Below, piece by piece: positions 17,785 through 25,930 of a DNA stretch of 64,000 nucleotides. The stretch's first letter is position 1; each line of letters starts with the position of its first letter. The notes under the pieces were generated by a model. It saw only the letters and a list, made by a program, of their open reading frames with translations. It was not told the origin of the DNA and did no database searches. Source of the stretch: Leisingera sp. NJS204 (lineage in GTDB: Bacteria; Pseudomonadota; Alphaproteobacteria; Rhodobacterales; Rhodobacteraceae). The stretch is taken from assembly GCF_004123675.1 (NCBI RefSeq), contig NZ_CP035417.1:2223501-2287500 (forward strand). Direction: 5' to 3'. Position numbers and translations under genes: made by a program.

Positions 17785-17919
17785 GGCGAGCGCCTGCCCG
17801 TGGGATGGTGCTTCAAAGATTGGATACTGCCGCTTTATCCCTGCAAAGCAAATCCCCGGCTGAAATGCCGAACCGCCCTCTCAAAAGCGCCAGCCCGCCG
17901 GGACGGGCAGGCGCTCGCC
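17785..17919. repeat. Inverted-repeat element, MITE-like
   Basis: A perfect 17-base inverted repeat (GGCGAGCGCCTGCCCGT at 17785-17801; complement at 17903-17919) with 101 bases between. The outer bases AGAGGGC (17782-17788) also have a complement, GCCCTCT, at 17875-17881, so alternative foldings exist. The interior has no coding frame of interest. It could be a miniature mobile element, a long-stem non-coding RNA, or the end structure of flanking transcripts; it cannot be decided from one copy. Confidence 0.55.
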
Positions 17920-17965
17920 CGGCGCCTACGGCTTGTTCCGGGCGAGAAAAGCAAATTGCCTCACG

Positions 17966-18262
17966 TTACTTAAGTTCCAGAAATTCGGCGCAGAGGTCAT
18001 ATGCTTTTACCCTGCGCTCCAAATCGCTAACACCTAATTGCAATTCGTGGTAACGAAGAAGAGAAGCCTCTACGACAAGTTCAACGTCAGTAGAAATCCG
18101 AGTTTTTGTCAGCTCTTCAATTTGCTCTAAAGAAACCTCTCCACGCTCCAAGAGAGGGCCAAACTTGTACATAAGCTCAGCAGCCTGCTGACATTCATAC
18201 TCACTTGCAGACGCAACAGACGAAATAGCCGCGCAAACAATCGCCAATAAATACTTTTCCAT
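17966..18262 (-). CDS. Small secreted protein of unknown function, low GC
   Basis: 98 residues with a signal peptide (MEKYLLAIVCAAISSVASAS). The mature part is helical and acidic, with two cysteines (in EYECQQAAELM and AYDLCAEFLELK) placed so that they could pair. The ATG has CGGAG eight bases upstream, which supports a real gene. The region is visibly richer in A and T than both neighbours and lies beside three palindromic elements, suggesting recent arrival. No family recognised. Confidence 0.65.
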   Translation of the reverse strand: MEKYLLAIVCAAISSVASASEYECQQAAELMYKFGPLLERGEVSLEQIEELTKTRISTDVELVVEASLLRYHELQLGVSDLERRVKAYDLCAEFLELK

Positions 18263-18313
18263 AGAAACTCCGAAATCTCTGCAGGCAGATCAATGGCGGA
18301 AACTTGAAGACGC

Positions 18314-19111
18314 CTACCCCTCGGCCAGCCACCCCTTGGTCCAATCCGCCAGCTCAGGACGGAAATAGGCGATCATGCGGCCCTCTTCCGGCGCGGATGC
18401 CCCCTCACTCCAAGGCGCAACCCCATGCAGACACAACCGGTGCATCAGATAAGACTCACCGGGCTTGGCATGCACTGTGATCCGCGGGCAGGTCTCGAAC
18501 ACCTCGGCACGCGCAGCCGTGTAGGCGTCGGTCACATCCACATCCGCCCAGTCCTCAGGCGATAACCCCTCAAACGCGGCAGCAAAGGCGCGGCGCATGA
18601 TGTGGTGGCTGCCCTCCCAGATCACCAAGGGCGCGGCATCGGGGCTGCTTTCATTCAGCGGTATTCCCAGCACCCAGGCATGCGGCTCCTCCACCTTGCG
18701 GCGGCGGTGCTCGCCAAACATTTTCACCCCGTCCACATGCGCCGCATCACGTTTGATGCGGTAGCGGAAGGCAGCATCGCCCTCGCCCGGACGCGGGCGC
18801 GGATAACCTGGAAAGACCGAAGACACCTGCGCCCGGTGCAGATCCGAGATGGGGCCGAGGTGCTGCGTGATGAACTCCACCGGCGCGCCAGCCAGCGGCG
18901 GCCCGTCCGGCAACCGCCCGGAGGCATCATTCGGCAACGCATCGACCCCAATGAACCATGTCCCTTCGCACTGGAACCACTCAGCGCAGGCCGGGTCGTC
19001 CAGCGACCGGATGCCATGCTGCAACGCATCAGCAGCCCAGGCGGCCACTTGGCGGTCCTGAGCGAAGCGCACCCAGCCCTTGTCCTGAAACTGTTCGAAT
19101 TGCCTGTTCAT
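18314..19111 (-). CDS. Phytanoyl-CoA dioxygenase-like (PhyH) protein
   Basis: About 265 residues. The HxD iron ligands are visible in AAHVDGVKMF (His near 122) and a distal His in YLMHRLCLHGVAPW (near 221), followed by an Arg in EEGRMIAYFRP that would bind 2-oxoglutarate. This is the Fe(II)/2-oxoglutarate dioxygenase pattern of the PhyH superfamily; the substrate is unknown. The ATG at 19111 has GAAGG upstream; a TTG at 19120 overlapping the preceding stop is the alternative start. It follows the TauE gene closely, so they are probably cotranscribed. Confidence 0.75.
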   Translation of the reverse strand: MNRQFEQFQDKGWVRFAQDRQVAAWAADALQHGIRSLDDPACAEWFQCEGTWFIGVDALPNDASGRLPDGPPLAGAPVEFITQHLGPISDLHRAQVSSVFPGYPRPRPGEGDAAFRYRIKRDAAHVDGVKMFGEHRRRKVEEPHAWVLGIPLNESSPDAAPLVIWEGSHHIMRRAFAAAFEGLSPEDWADVDVTDAYTAARAEVFETCPRITVHAKPGESYLMHRLCLHGVAPWSEGASAPEEGRMIAYFRPELADWTKGWLAEG

Positions 19112-19116
19112 TGCCT

Positions 19117-19971
19117 TCAATATCCAAATGCCTTGCGCAGCATGTTGAGCCCCACCAGCACCAGAAACGCCCCGAACACCCGCTTCAGCGGTTTGGGATC
19201 CATTGCATGGGCCAGCTTCACGCCCCAGGGCGCGGTGATCAGCGTCATCGCGATCACAATGAAAAACGCCGCCAGATTAACGGCCCCGACGGTGAACGGA
19301 GGCCGCGTGGCCGGGTCCAGATCCAACAGCAGGAACCCCGCGACCGACGGCACCGCAATGATCACGCCAAAGCCTGCGGCGGTCGCCACAGCCCGATGCA
19401 CCGCAACCCCGTGCAGGGTCATCAGCGGCACCCCAAAGCTGCCGCCGCCGATGCCCATCAGCACCGACAGAAACCCCACGACAGGCGACAGCACCAGCCG
19501 CTTGCCGCCCTTAGGCATGGCTTCAGCCAGCCGCCAGTCGGCGCGGCCCAGCCCCAGGTAGCAGCCGATCACCAGTGCCAGCCCGCCAAACACCCCTTGC
19601 AGCACGGCGGAGCGCAAGGAGGACACTGCCAGAACGCCAACGATCGCCCCCAGCGCAATGCCGAAGCCCCAGCCGCGCAGAATCTGCCAATCCACCGCGC
19701 CCTTCTTGTTATGGCTCAGAACCGACCGCAATGAGGTCACGATAATGGTCGCCAGCGAGGTCGCGAGGCACATCTGCATCAGCTGATCGCCGCCATATCC
19801 AAGAGTTTGAAAGGCATAGAAGAAGCCCGGCACCAGCACGATGCCGCCACCAACCCCCAATAGCCCTGCCAGAACCCCGGCGAATGCGCCGATCACCAGC
19901 AGCAGCCCTGCCATCTGCATCAGCAGCGCAGGCGAGGGCAATAGGGCGGTGGTCAGGGCAGGATCAGTCAT
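19117..19971 (-). CDS. TauE/SafE-family permease (sulfite/anion exporter type)
   Basis: 284 residues with about eight membrane helices. The glycine-rich duplicated motif GVLAGLLGVGGGIVLVPG (N-terminal half) and GFLSVLMGIGGGSFGVPLM (second half) is diagnostic of TauE/SafE/YfcA proteins, which export sulfite, sulfoacetate or related organic anions. The ATG at 19971 has GAGGTG upstream; a GTG at 19980 is possible. The substrate is not shown by the context. Confidence 0.85.
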   Translation of the reverse strand: MTDPALTTALLPSPALLMQMAGLLLVIGAFAGVLAGLLGVGGGIVLVPGFFYAFQTLGYGGDQLMQMCLATSLATIIVTSLRSVLSHNKKGAVDWQILRGWGFGIALGAIVGVLAVSSLRSAVLQGVFGGLALVIGCYLGLGRADWRLAEAMPKGGKRLVLSPVVGFLSVLMGIGGGSFGVPLMTLHGVAVHRAVATAAGFGVIIAVPSVAGFLLLDLDPATRPPFTVGAVNLAAFFIVIAMTLITAPWGVKLAHAMDPKPLKRVFGAFLVLVGLNMLRKAFGY

Positions 19972-20057
19972 GCAGGGCACCTCAGGGCTGGCTTCACCGG
20001 CAAAGGGTTAGCCGCCGCAATCCGCTTGCACAAGGCTATAGCCTGCAAGCTGCCGCG

Positions 20058-21083
20058 TCATGCAGCCGCGCGGTCCGCCACTTGCGCCAGCGCCTGCTCC
20101 ACCAGTTCCGGCCCGGCCCCGGCGCGGCAGGCCCCCTCGGACAGCATCCGCCGCCATTGCCGCGCGCCGGGGCGGCCGGCAAACAGCCCCAGCATATGCC
20201 GGGTGATCTGGTTCAGCTTAGCGCCGTTGCCGAGCCGTTCTTCGATGTAAGGCAGCATAAGCATCACCGCCTCAGCAGGATCGCTTGCAGAACCCGTCCC
20301 GAAAATTTCCGGATCCGCCGCACACAGCACATCGGCAGGCTGGTGATAGGCCGCACGGCCCACCATCACCCCGTCCAGACCGCGGTCCAGATGCGCCTTG
20401 GCCTCGGTCAGCGTCGCAATACCGCCGTTGATCGAGATATGCAGGTCAGGAAAGGCCGCCTTCATCCGGTGCACCAGATCATAATCCAAGGGTGGAACGT
20501 CCCGGTTTTCCTTAGGCGAAAGCCCCTTCAGCCAAGCCTTGCGAGCGTGGATCGTCACCCGCTGGCAGCCCGCCGCGCGGATCTTGTCCAGAAAGTCCGG
20601 CAGCACCTCTTCCGGCTCCTGCTCATCGACACCGATGCGGCATTTGACAGTGACTTCGGCCTTCACAGCTGCCCGCATCGCTGTGACGCAATCTGCCACC
20701 AGTTCCGGGGTCTGCATCAGCACCGCACCAAACGCGCCGGATTGCACGCGGTCACTGGGGCAGCCGCAGTTGAGGTTGATCTCGTCATACCCCGCCTGTT
20801 CGCCCAGCCGCGCGGCTTCTGCCAGTTCGTCCGGGTCAGACCCTCCAAGCTGCAAAGCAACCGAATGCTCGGCGGTATTGAAGTCCAGCAAGTGCAACGC
20901 CCCGCCGCGCACCAGTGCCGGCGCGGTCACCATTTCGGTGTACAGCAGCGCCTCCCGGCTCAAGAGCCGGTGCAGATACCTGCAATCGGACGTCGTCCAA
21001 TCCATCATCGGTGCCACGGAAAGGCGTGCAGCACGCCGAACTTCGGAAAACCTTGAATTTTCATGGTTTTTTAGATCCGCCAT
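20058..21083 (-). CDS. dusA: tRNA-dihydrouridine(20/20a) synthase DusA
   Basis: 341 residues, an FMN enzyme that reduces uridine in the D-loop of tRNA. It begins with the typical SVAPMMDWTTSDCRYLHRLL, contains the catalytic Cys in NLNCGCPSDRVQSGAFGA (about 102) and the FMN-binding HARKAWLKGLSPKENR and SINGGI segments. WTTSD and LSPKENR are specific to the DusA branch. The ATG at 21083 fits the usual start; the frame extends to 21185 without support. Confidence 0.93.
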   Translation of the reverse strand: MADLKNHENSRFSEVRRAARLSVAPMMDWTTSDCRYLHRLLSREALLYTEMVTAPALVRGGALHLLDFNTAEHSVALQLGGSDPDELAEAARLGEQAGYDEINLNCGCPSDRVQSGAFGAVLMQTPELVADCVTAMRAAVKAEVTVKCRIGVDEQEPEEVLPDFLDKIRAAGCQRVTIHARKAWLKGLSPKENRDVPPLDYDLVHRMKAAFPDLHISINGGIATLTEAKAHLDRGLDGVMVGRAAYHQPADVLCAADPEIFGTGSASDPAEAVMLMLPYIEERLGNGAKLNQITRHMLGLFAGRPGARQWRRMLSEGACRAGAGPELVEQALAQVADRAAA

Positions 21084-21216
21084 TTTACGCGCTTTCCCCG
21101 ATCCGGCCTGCCTTAGCCCCGTTTTTGAGTGCCGTGCTGCAGAATGTAGCACCAACGGGGCCGTGTAGCACTTTTTTCGCGCCAAGTTCCAGCGCCCCTA
21201 GTCACGCGGTGCCGGG

Positions 21217-21440
21217 TCACCACCATACCGGTGCCGCCATGACCTCGGTTTCTATCCTATTGATGACCGGCTCAAATACGTTCATGGCCCGGCCGCACCA
21301 GTCCAGCAGCGTGCCGTCCGGAACGTCCGCGCCCATGCGGGCGTAGATCCCGTTGAGGTGGAAGAGCGGCCCGTGGTCATCAAACTTGGAGACCAGCACA
21401 TGTAATGCCCGGCAGGCGGTTGCGCAGCAATCTGCCGCGA
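21217..21440 (-). pseudogene. IS66-family transposase fragment (frameshifted remnant)
   Basis: The minus-strand frame 21217-21399 encodes LVSKFDDHGPLFHLNGIYARMG followed by ADVPDGTLLDWCGRAM, a recognisable internal part of IS66 TnpC (usual: VLVSKFDDHLPLYR...TLVDWCGR). Upstream, PSRQIAAQPPAGH appears in another frame and resembles the segment that normally precedes it, so a frameshift separates them. The catalytic part is missing after EVMAA. No terminal repeats or companion genes are present. It is a decayed scrap in the gap between dusA and the second chemoreceptor; nothing else is recognisable in 21084-21703. Confidence 0.75.
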
Positions 21441-21703
21441 GGGGTCAGCAGGCCCGGTCCTACTTCCCGGGATATTCCCTTGGGCGAGGCTCAAATCCTC
21501 CTTTGGCACCGCATCCCTGTCTCGATGTGCCGTGATCTTTCGCATGCACGCTCGAGCCAATGGCGCTGCACATGCTCAATGTTCAGCGTTGACAGGCCAA
21601 CACCCGGATCATCAGCCCGCTGTTCAGAGCAATAGGCGAATATTAAGACATATCGAATATGCTGAATTCAACTAACAGTATTTTTGCAGCAAGGATTCAG
21701 ACT

Positions 21704-23917
21704 ATGAGTATGCGATTTCTAGGGCATCTGCCGGTCAAAGCAAAGATCGCCATTCTGGTGGCCGCCCCGCTGATGCTCTCACTGTGGTTCATGGGGCAGA
21801 CACTGCTTCAGCTGAACAAAAACGCCCAGGTCAACACTGCCGAGGCAGGCGAAGTGATCGAGCACATGAGCAGCCTGGTTCACAACTTGCAACTGGAGCG
21901 CGGCCTCAGCGCTTCCTATCTGGGAAGCTCTGCCACCACTGCGCCGGACAAACTGGTCCAGGTCCGGTTGCAAAACAACACCGCGATGGAGGCCTATCTG
22001 GCCGAGATCAGCCACATTGATAAATCCCTCCTCCCGATTGAGGCGGTGCAAGCCATCCAGTTTGCCCGCGCCGAACTGGCCAAGAAAAAAGACATCCGCA
22101 AAAAGATCGACGGGCACACGCTCTCGCTGGATCGGACTATGGCCTACTACACGGATCTGAACGCGGCCCTCATTCAAACCGGGCTGTCGCTGGCACAATC
22201 CATTGACAATCCGGTGATCTCGCAAGAGGCCGTCGCGCTGTCCTTCTTCATGCGCGCAATCGATGCTGCCGGGCTGGAACGGGCTGCAGGCGCTGTCGGC
22301 TTCAAGCATGGCTGGAAGCCGGCCGACCGGGAGATCTTTGTCGCCTATCACGAACAGTTCAAGGAACGCCTGTCGATGTTCATGGACTTTGCAATTGCGG
22401 AAGACCGTGAAACCGTCCAGGGGCTGTTCACCTCCCCTGAGATGAAAAAGTTCGAGGACACCCGCAAGGCCATTCTAAGCGGCAGGATCCAGACAGAAAT
22501 GACGGCTGAACAATGGTTTACGGCCGCCAGCAAAGCGCTGAAGGTGTTCCAGAAAAAGGAGGGGATCCTGATCGAACACCTGAAACGGGACATGCAGGCA
22601 TTCGATGCGGACAACAAGTTTCTGCTGGCGGAAATGGCAGTGTTCACAGCTGTGCTTCTGACCGTTGTTCTGGGCCTCAGCGTGACTATTGCACGGGACA
22701 TGACCAAGAGCCTTTCGGTTCTGAATGTCGCGTTGAAGAAACTTGGCAGCGGTGAAACAGACGTTGACGTGCCGGGTGCAAACCGCCGGGACGAGATTGG
22801 TACGGTGGCCCGCAATGTGGTGGATCTGCGCTCGGTGACGCAGCGCAAACAGGAAGAGCGTATGGAGGAGGAAAAGCAGCGCCGCGAAGAGGTCATGACT
22901 GTTGCGCGCCGCATCGGCGAAGCGCTGATGGATCTCCAGCACAAGCGTTTGGACAAGCCGATCACAGAATTCTTCCCGGAGGAGTTCAAATCGATTCGGA
23001 TGGATATGAATGACTCGCTGAATGCCTTGAGCGTGTCCATCTCCAATATCGGCGAGCTGACCAGCAGCGTGGACGAAAGCACCAAGTCCATTGCCGAAGC
23101 CTCTATGGACCTGGCACACCGCACCGAAGCGGAATCGGCAACGCTGGAAAAGACCACCCATTCGATCAGCGAGCTGACTGCCAATGTTCAGCAGTCGGCA
23201 GATAATGCCGGCCGGGCGGAACAGTTGGCGGACAGCGCCCAGAACGGGGTTAAATCCTGTGATGCGGTGGTCAAAGATACCATTGCGGCCATGGACAAAC
23301 TGCAGGAATCCTCACAGGAAATCTCGCAGATCACCAAGGTGATCCAGGATATCGCTTTCCAGACCAATCTTCTGGCACTGAATGCCGGGGTTGAGGCTGC
23401 TCGCGCCGGCGAAGCAGGCCGCGGGTTTGCTGTGGTCGCCAGCGAGGTGCGGATGCTGGCGCAGCGCTGCGCTGATGCAGTCCAGCAGATTGACGGGCTG
23501 ACTGCGCGCAGTTCCGAACAGGTCAAAAACGGTGCTGCACTGGTGGATCAGGCCGGCACCGCAATGTCGGAAGTAAACGACCAAGTCGCCGAGATTTCCG
23601 GTCTTGTCATTGAGATTGCCAGCAATATGAAGGAGCAGTCTTCGCAAATGGGCGACGTCAACACTGCCGTTGGCGAGCTTGAGATGATGGCACAGCAAAA
23701 TGCCGCCATGGCCGAGGAAACCACTGCAGCAACCACCTCGCTGTCCGAGCAGGCCCAGGAGCTGCGCGAACTGGTCCAGCAGTTTGCCGTCGGCGAGATT
23801 GCGCAGTCCGGAAACGCGCAGGCCGGACCGGGATCCTATGCGCCTCCGGCGCCCGCAATCGACTTTGATGCAGATGATTGGGACGATCAGGATTTTGGCG
23901 GCAGCGCCGCAGCCTGA
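21704..23917 (+). CDS. Methyl-accepting chemotaxis protein with NIT-like domain (second copy)
   Basis: About 737 residues. Membrane segments at about 13-35 and 305-328 enclose a periplasmic NIT-type domain with [15 protein letters not shown] near residue 75. A HAMP domain follows ([18 protein letters not shown]), then the signalling hairpin with [20 protein letters not shown] near 550. The C terminus ends in acidic, Trp-containing [14 protein letters not shown] rather than a clean docking pentapeptide. The ATG at 21704 has AAGGA eight bases upstream and is preferred to an ATG at 21659. A paralogue is at 470-2641. It is orphaned from other che genes. Confidence 0.92.
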   Translation: MSMRFLGHLPVKAKIAILVAAPLMLSLWFMGQTLLQLNKNAQVNTAEAGEVIEHMSSLVHNLQLERGLSASYLGSSATTAPDKLVQVRLQNNTAMEAYLAEISHIDKSLLPIEAVQAIQFARAELAKKKDIRKKIDGHTLSLDRTMAYYTDLNAALIQTGLSLAQSIDNPVISQEAVALSFFMRAIDAAGLERAAGAVGFKHGWKPADREIFVAYHEQFKERLSMFMDFAIAEDRETVQGLFTSPEMKKFEDTRKAILSGRIQTEMTAEQWFTAASKALKVFQKKEGILIEHLKRDMQAFDADNKFLLAEMAVFTAVLLTVVLGLSVTIARDMTKSLSVLNVALKKLGSGETDVDVPGANRRDEIGTVARNVVDLRSVTQRKQEERMEEEKQRREEVMTVARRIGEALMDLQHKRLDKPITEFFPEEFKSIRMDMNDSLNALSVSISNIGELTSSVDESTKSIAEASMDLAHRTEAESATLEKTTHSISELTANVQQSADNAGRAEQLADSAQNGVKSCDAVVKDTIAAMDKLQESSQEISQITKVIQDIAFQTNLLALNAGVEAARAGEAGRGFAVVASEVRMLAQRCADAVQQIDGLTARSSEQVKNGAALVDQAGTAMSEVNDQVAEISGLVIEIASNMKEQSSQMGDVNTAVGELEMMAQQNAAMAEETTAATTSLSEQAQELRELVQQFAVGEIAQSGNAQAGPGSYAPPAPAIDFDADDWDDQDFGGSAAA

Positions 23918-23952
23918 TCCGCTAAGGACCGGCGTTAGGATATCAATGAATC

Positions 23953-23980
23953 GGGCAGCCTCTGCGGCTGCCCTTATTGC
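23953..23980 (+). terminator. Terminator of the second chemoreceptor gene
   Basis: GGGCAGCC (23953-23960) pairs with GGCTGCCC (23966-23973), followed by TTATT. It lies between the chemoreceptor and the convergent aroB. Confidence 0.7.
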
Positions 23981-24002
23981 TTTGCGGTATTGTTTTCCGG
24001 TC

Positions 24003-25109
24003 TCAGGCCCCGGCGCCGCGCAGCACCTCCAGCACCTTTTCAGGCGGGACGTCTCCGGTTACAAACGCTTCGCCAATGCCACGGGCCAGGATAAACCGCA
24101 GCTGACCGGCAACAACTTTTTTGTCTTGCCCCATCAGATCCAGCAGCACCTCTGCCCCTGGCAGATCGCCTGGAATGTCAGCCAGATCGGTCTTCATGCC
24201 CATCGCCTTGAGATGCGCCCGCACCCGGCTGGGGTCCTCTTGCGAGCACAGCCCCAGCTTGGCCGACAGCTCAAACGCCAGGGCACAGCCGATGGCCACG
24301 CCTTCGCCATGCAGCAGCCGGTCCGAATAGCCCGTGGCCGCCTCCAGCGCGTGGCAGAATGTATGGCCCAGGTTCAACAGCGCCCGGTCGCCCTGCTCGG
24401 TTTCGTCGCGCACGACGATATCCGCCTTCATCTGAACCGAACGCGCAACCGCCTCAACCCGCGCTGCAACATCGCCTTCGGCCAGTGCAGGGCCATGCTC
24501 TTCGAGCCAGGCAAAGAACTCCGCATCGCCCAGCAGCCCGTATTTCACCACTTCGCCGTAGCCGGACAGGAAATCACGCGGCGTCAGGGTTTCAAGAACG
24601 GACGTATCAGCCAGCACCAGCGAGGGCTGGTGAAACGCTCCGATCAGGTTTTTGCCCTGGGGCGCATTGATGCCGGTCTTGCCGCCGACCGAGCTGTCGA
24701 CTTGCGCCAAAAGCGAGGTCGGGATCTGCACAAACCGCACACCGCGGCGCAGTACCGCCGCCGCAAATCCTGCCAGGTCGCCGATCACACCGCCGCCGAA
24801 GGCCACAACAACATCGCCCCGCTCGACCTTCTGCTCCAGCAGCCATTCAACCGCGCGGGTGAACTGCGGCCAGCCCTTGGTCGCCTCTCCCGGCGGCAGC
24901 GCCAGCGCGGTCATCTCAACGCCTGCCGCGGCCAGCCCGGCGCGTAATCCTTCCAGATGTTTCTCCGCCACGGTCTCGTCAGTCAGCACCGCCACCTGCG
25001 GCCGCTTCAGCAACGGCTTGATCCGCTCGCCCGCCCGCGCCAGCAGGCCGGGGCCGATCACCACATCATAGGCGCGTTCGCCCAGAGGCACATGAACCGT
25101 GCGCTCCAT
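24003..25109 (-). CDS. aroB: 3-dehydroquinate synthase
   Basis: 368 residues, second step of the shikimate pathway. NAD binding and catalysis segments are seen: GGGVIGDLAGFAAAVLRRG, QIPTSLLAQVDSSVGGKTG, and the metal ligands in LNLGHTFCHALEA (about 248). The ATG at 25109 overlaps the aroK stop by one base (TGATG) and has GGAG eight bases upstream; a GTG at 25118 is less likely. Translationally coupled to aroK. Confidence 0.95.
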   Translation of the reverse strand: MERTVHVPLGERAYDVVIGPGLLARAGERIKPLLKRPQVAVLTDETVAEKHLEGLRAGLAAAGVEMTALALPPGEATKGWPQFTRAVEWLLEQKVERGDVVVAFGGGVIGDLAGFAAAVLRRGVRFVQIPTSLLAQVDSSVGGKTGINAPQGKNLIGAFHQPSLVLADTSVLETLTPRDFLSGYGEVVKYGLLGDAEFFAWLEEHGPALAEGDVAARVEAVARSVQMKADIVVRDETEQGDRALLNLGHTFCHALEAATGYSDRLLHGEGVAIGCALAFELSAKLGLCSQEDPSRVRAHLKAMGMKTDLADIPGDLPGAEVLLDLMGQDKKVVAGQLRFILARGIGEAFVTGDVPPEKVLEVLRGAGA

Positions 25110-25699
25110 CAATTCCACTCCAATACATCGGGGCGTGCCTGCAAGGCTTCCAGCACCCGGTCAACCATGGTTTCAATTGCCGCCTGGCCGTCGGAAACAA
25201 CGGTCAGATCCGCCTTGGCATAAAGCGGCACCCGGTCGCGGAACAGGCCGCTAAGGGTCGCACGCGGATCGGCTGTGCGCAGCAGCGGCCGGGTGTCGCG
25301 GTGGCGCACCCGGTTCCACAGAACCTCCAGATCGGCCTGCAGCCAGACAGAGACCCCTTTGGCGGTAATCACATTGCGGTTTTCCTCAGCCAGGAAAGCA
25401 CCGCCGCCCGTCGACAGGACACCGCGCTCTTCCTCCAGCAGGCGCGCGATCACCTGCCGTTCCTTTTGGCGGAAGAACGGCTCGCCGTCGCGGGCAAAAA
25501 TCTCGGGGATCGTCATGTTGGCAGCGGCCTCGATCTCGTGGTCGCTGTCCAGGAAAGGCACATCCAGCCGGGCTGCCAGCGCCCGCCCCACGGCGGTCTT
25601 GCCGGCGCCCATCATGCCCACCATCACGATGGTCTTCTTCAGTTTCCCCGGCACCGGGCCTGCTGCCTTCTGGCCGCTGCTTTGCTCTTTTTCGCTCAT
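25109..25699 (-). CDS. aroK: Shikimate kinase
   Basis: 196 residues. The P-loop GMMGAGKTAVGR (about 27-38), the DSDHEIE substrate-binding aspartate, the FFRQKERQVIARL segment and STGGGAF are all typical. It phosphorylates shikimate with ATP, and it is first in aroK-aroB. An N-terminal extension of about 20 charged residues is slightly longer than usual. It is divergent from the small membrane protein gene at 25781 with an 81-base gap. Confidence 0.94.
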   Translation of the reverse strand: MSEKEQSSGQKAAGPVPGKLKKTIVMVGMMGAGKTAVGRALAARLDVPFLDSDHEIEAAANMTIPEIFARDGEPFFRQKERQVIARLLEEERGVLSTGGGAFLAEENRNVITAKGVSVWLQADLEVLWNRVRHRDTRPLLRTADPRATLSGLFRDRVPLYAKADLTVVSDGQAAIETMVDRVLEALQARPDVLEWN

Positions 25700-25780
25700 T
25701 CTTCAGTGAATGACGTGATCTTGCGGAAAAGGGAATATATAACTTGGGCAAAAGAGCAGGAAACAGGCTTTGGATATACC

Positions 25781-25930
25781 ATGGGGCGATTGATTAAGTA
25801 TCTGGTCTATTTGGCGGTTCTGGCGGCTATCGGGCTGGTGGGCTATGCCTATGTGGGGCCTTGGTTTGGTGCGGATTTCCGCGCGCCGGCCACCGAGGTG
25901 CGCAAACCGGTGGTGCTGAATGCGGATTAG
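25781..25930 (+). CDS. Small single-span membrane protein, unknown
   Basis: 49 residues beginning MGRLIKYLVYLAVLAAIGLV, one membrane helix (about 4-24) followed by a short polar tail. It overlaps the next gene by 11 bases, which suggests coupled translation, and it sits upstream of the 505-residue exported protein and xerD. The ribosome site is weak. I know no function. Confidence 0.65.
   Translation: MGRLIKYLVYLAVLAAIGLVGYAYVGPWFGADFRAPATEVRKPVVLNAD

Noticed and set aside
18602-19561. 319-codon plus-strand frame over the PhyH-like and TauE genes
   Set aside because: Antisense to two genes with clear motifs; product is Arg/Pro/Ser-rich without a domain.
21217-21560. Extending the IS66 remnant to 21560
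   Set aside because: The N-terminal part of that frame has no resemblance to IS66 TnpC; only the stretch up to about 21440 is supported.
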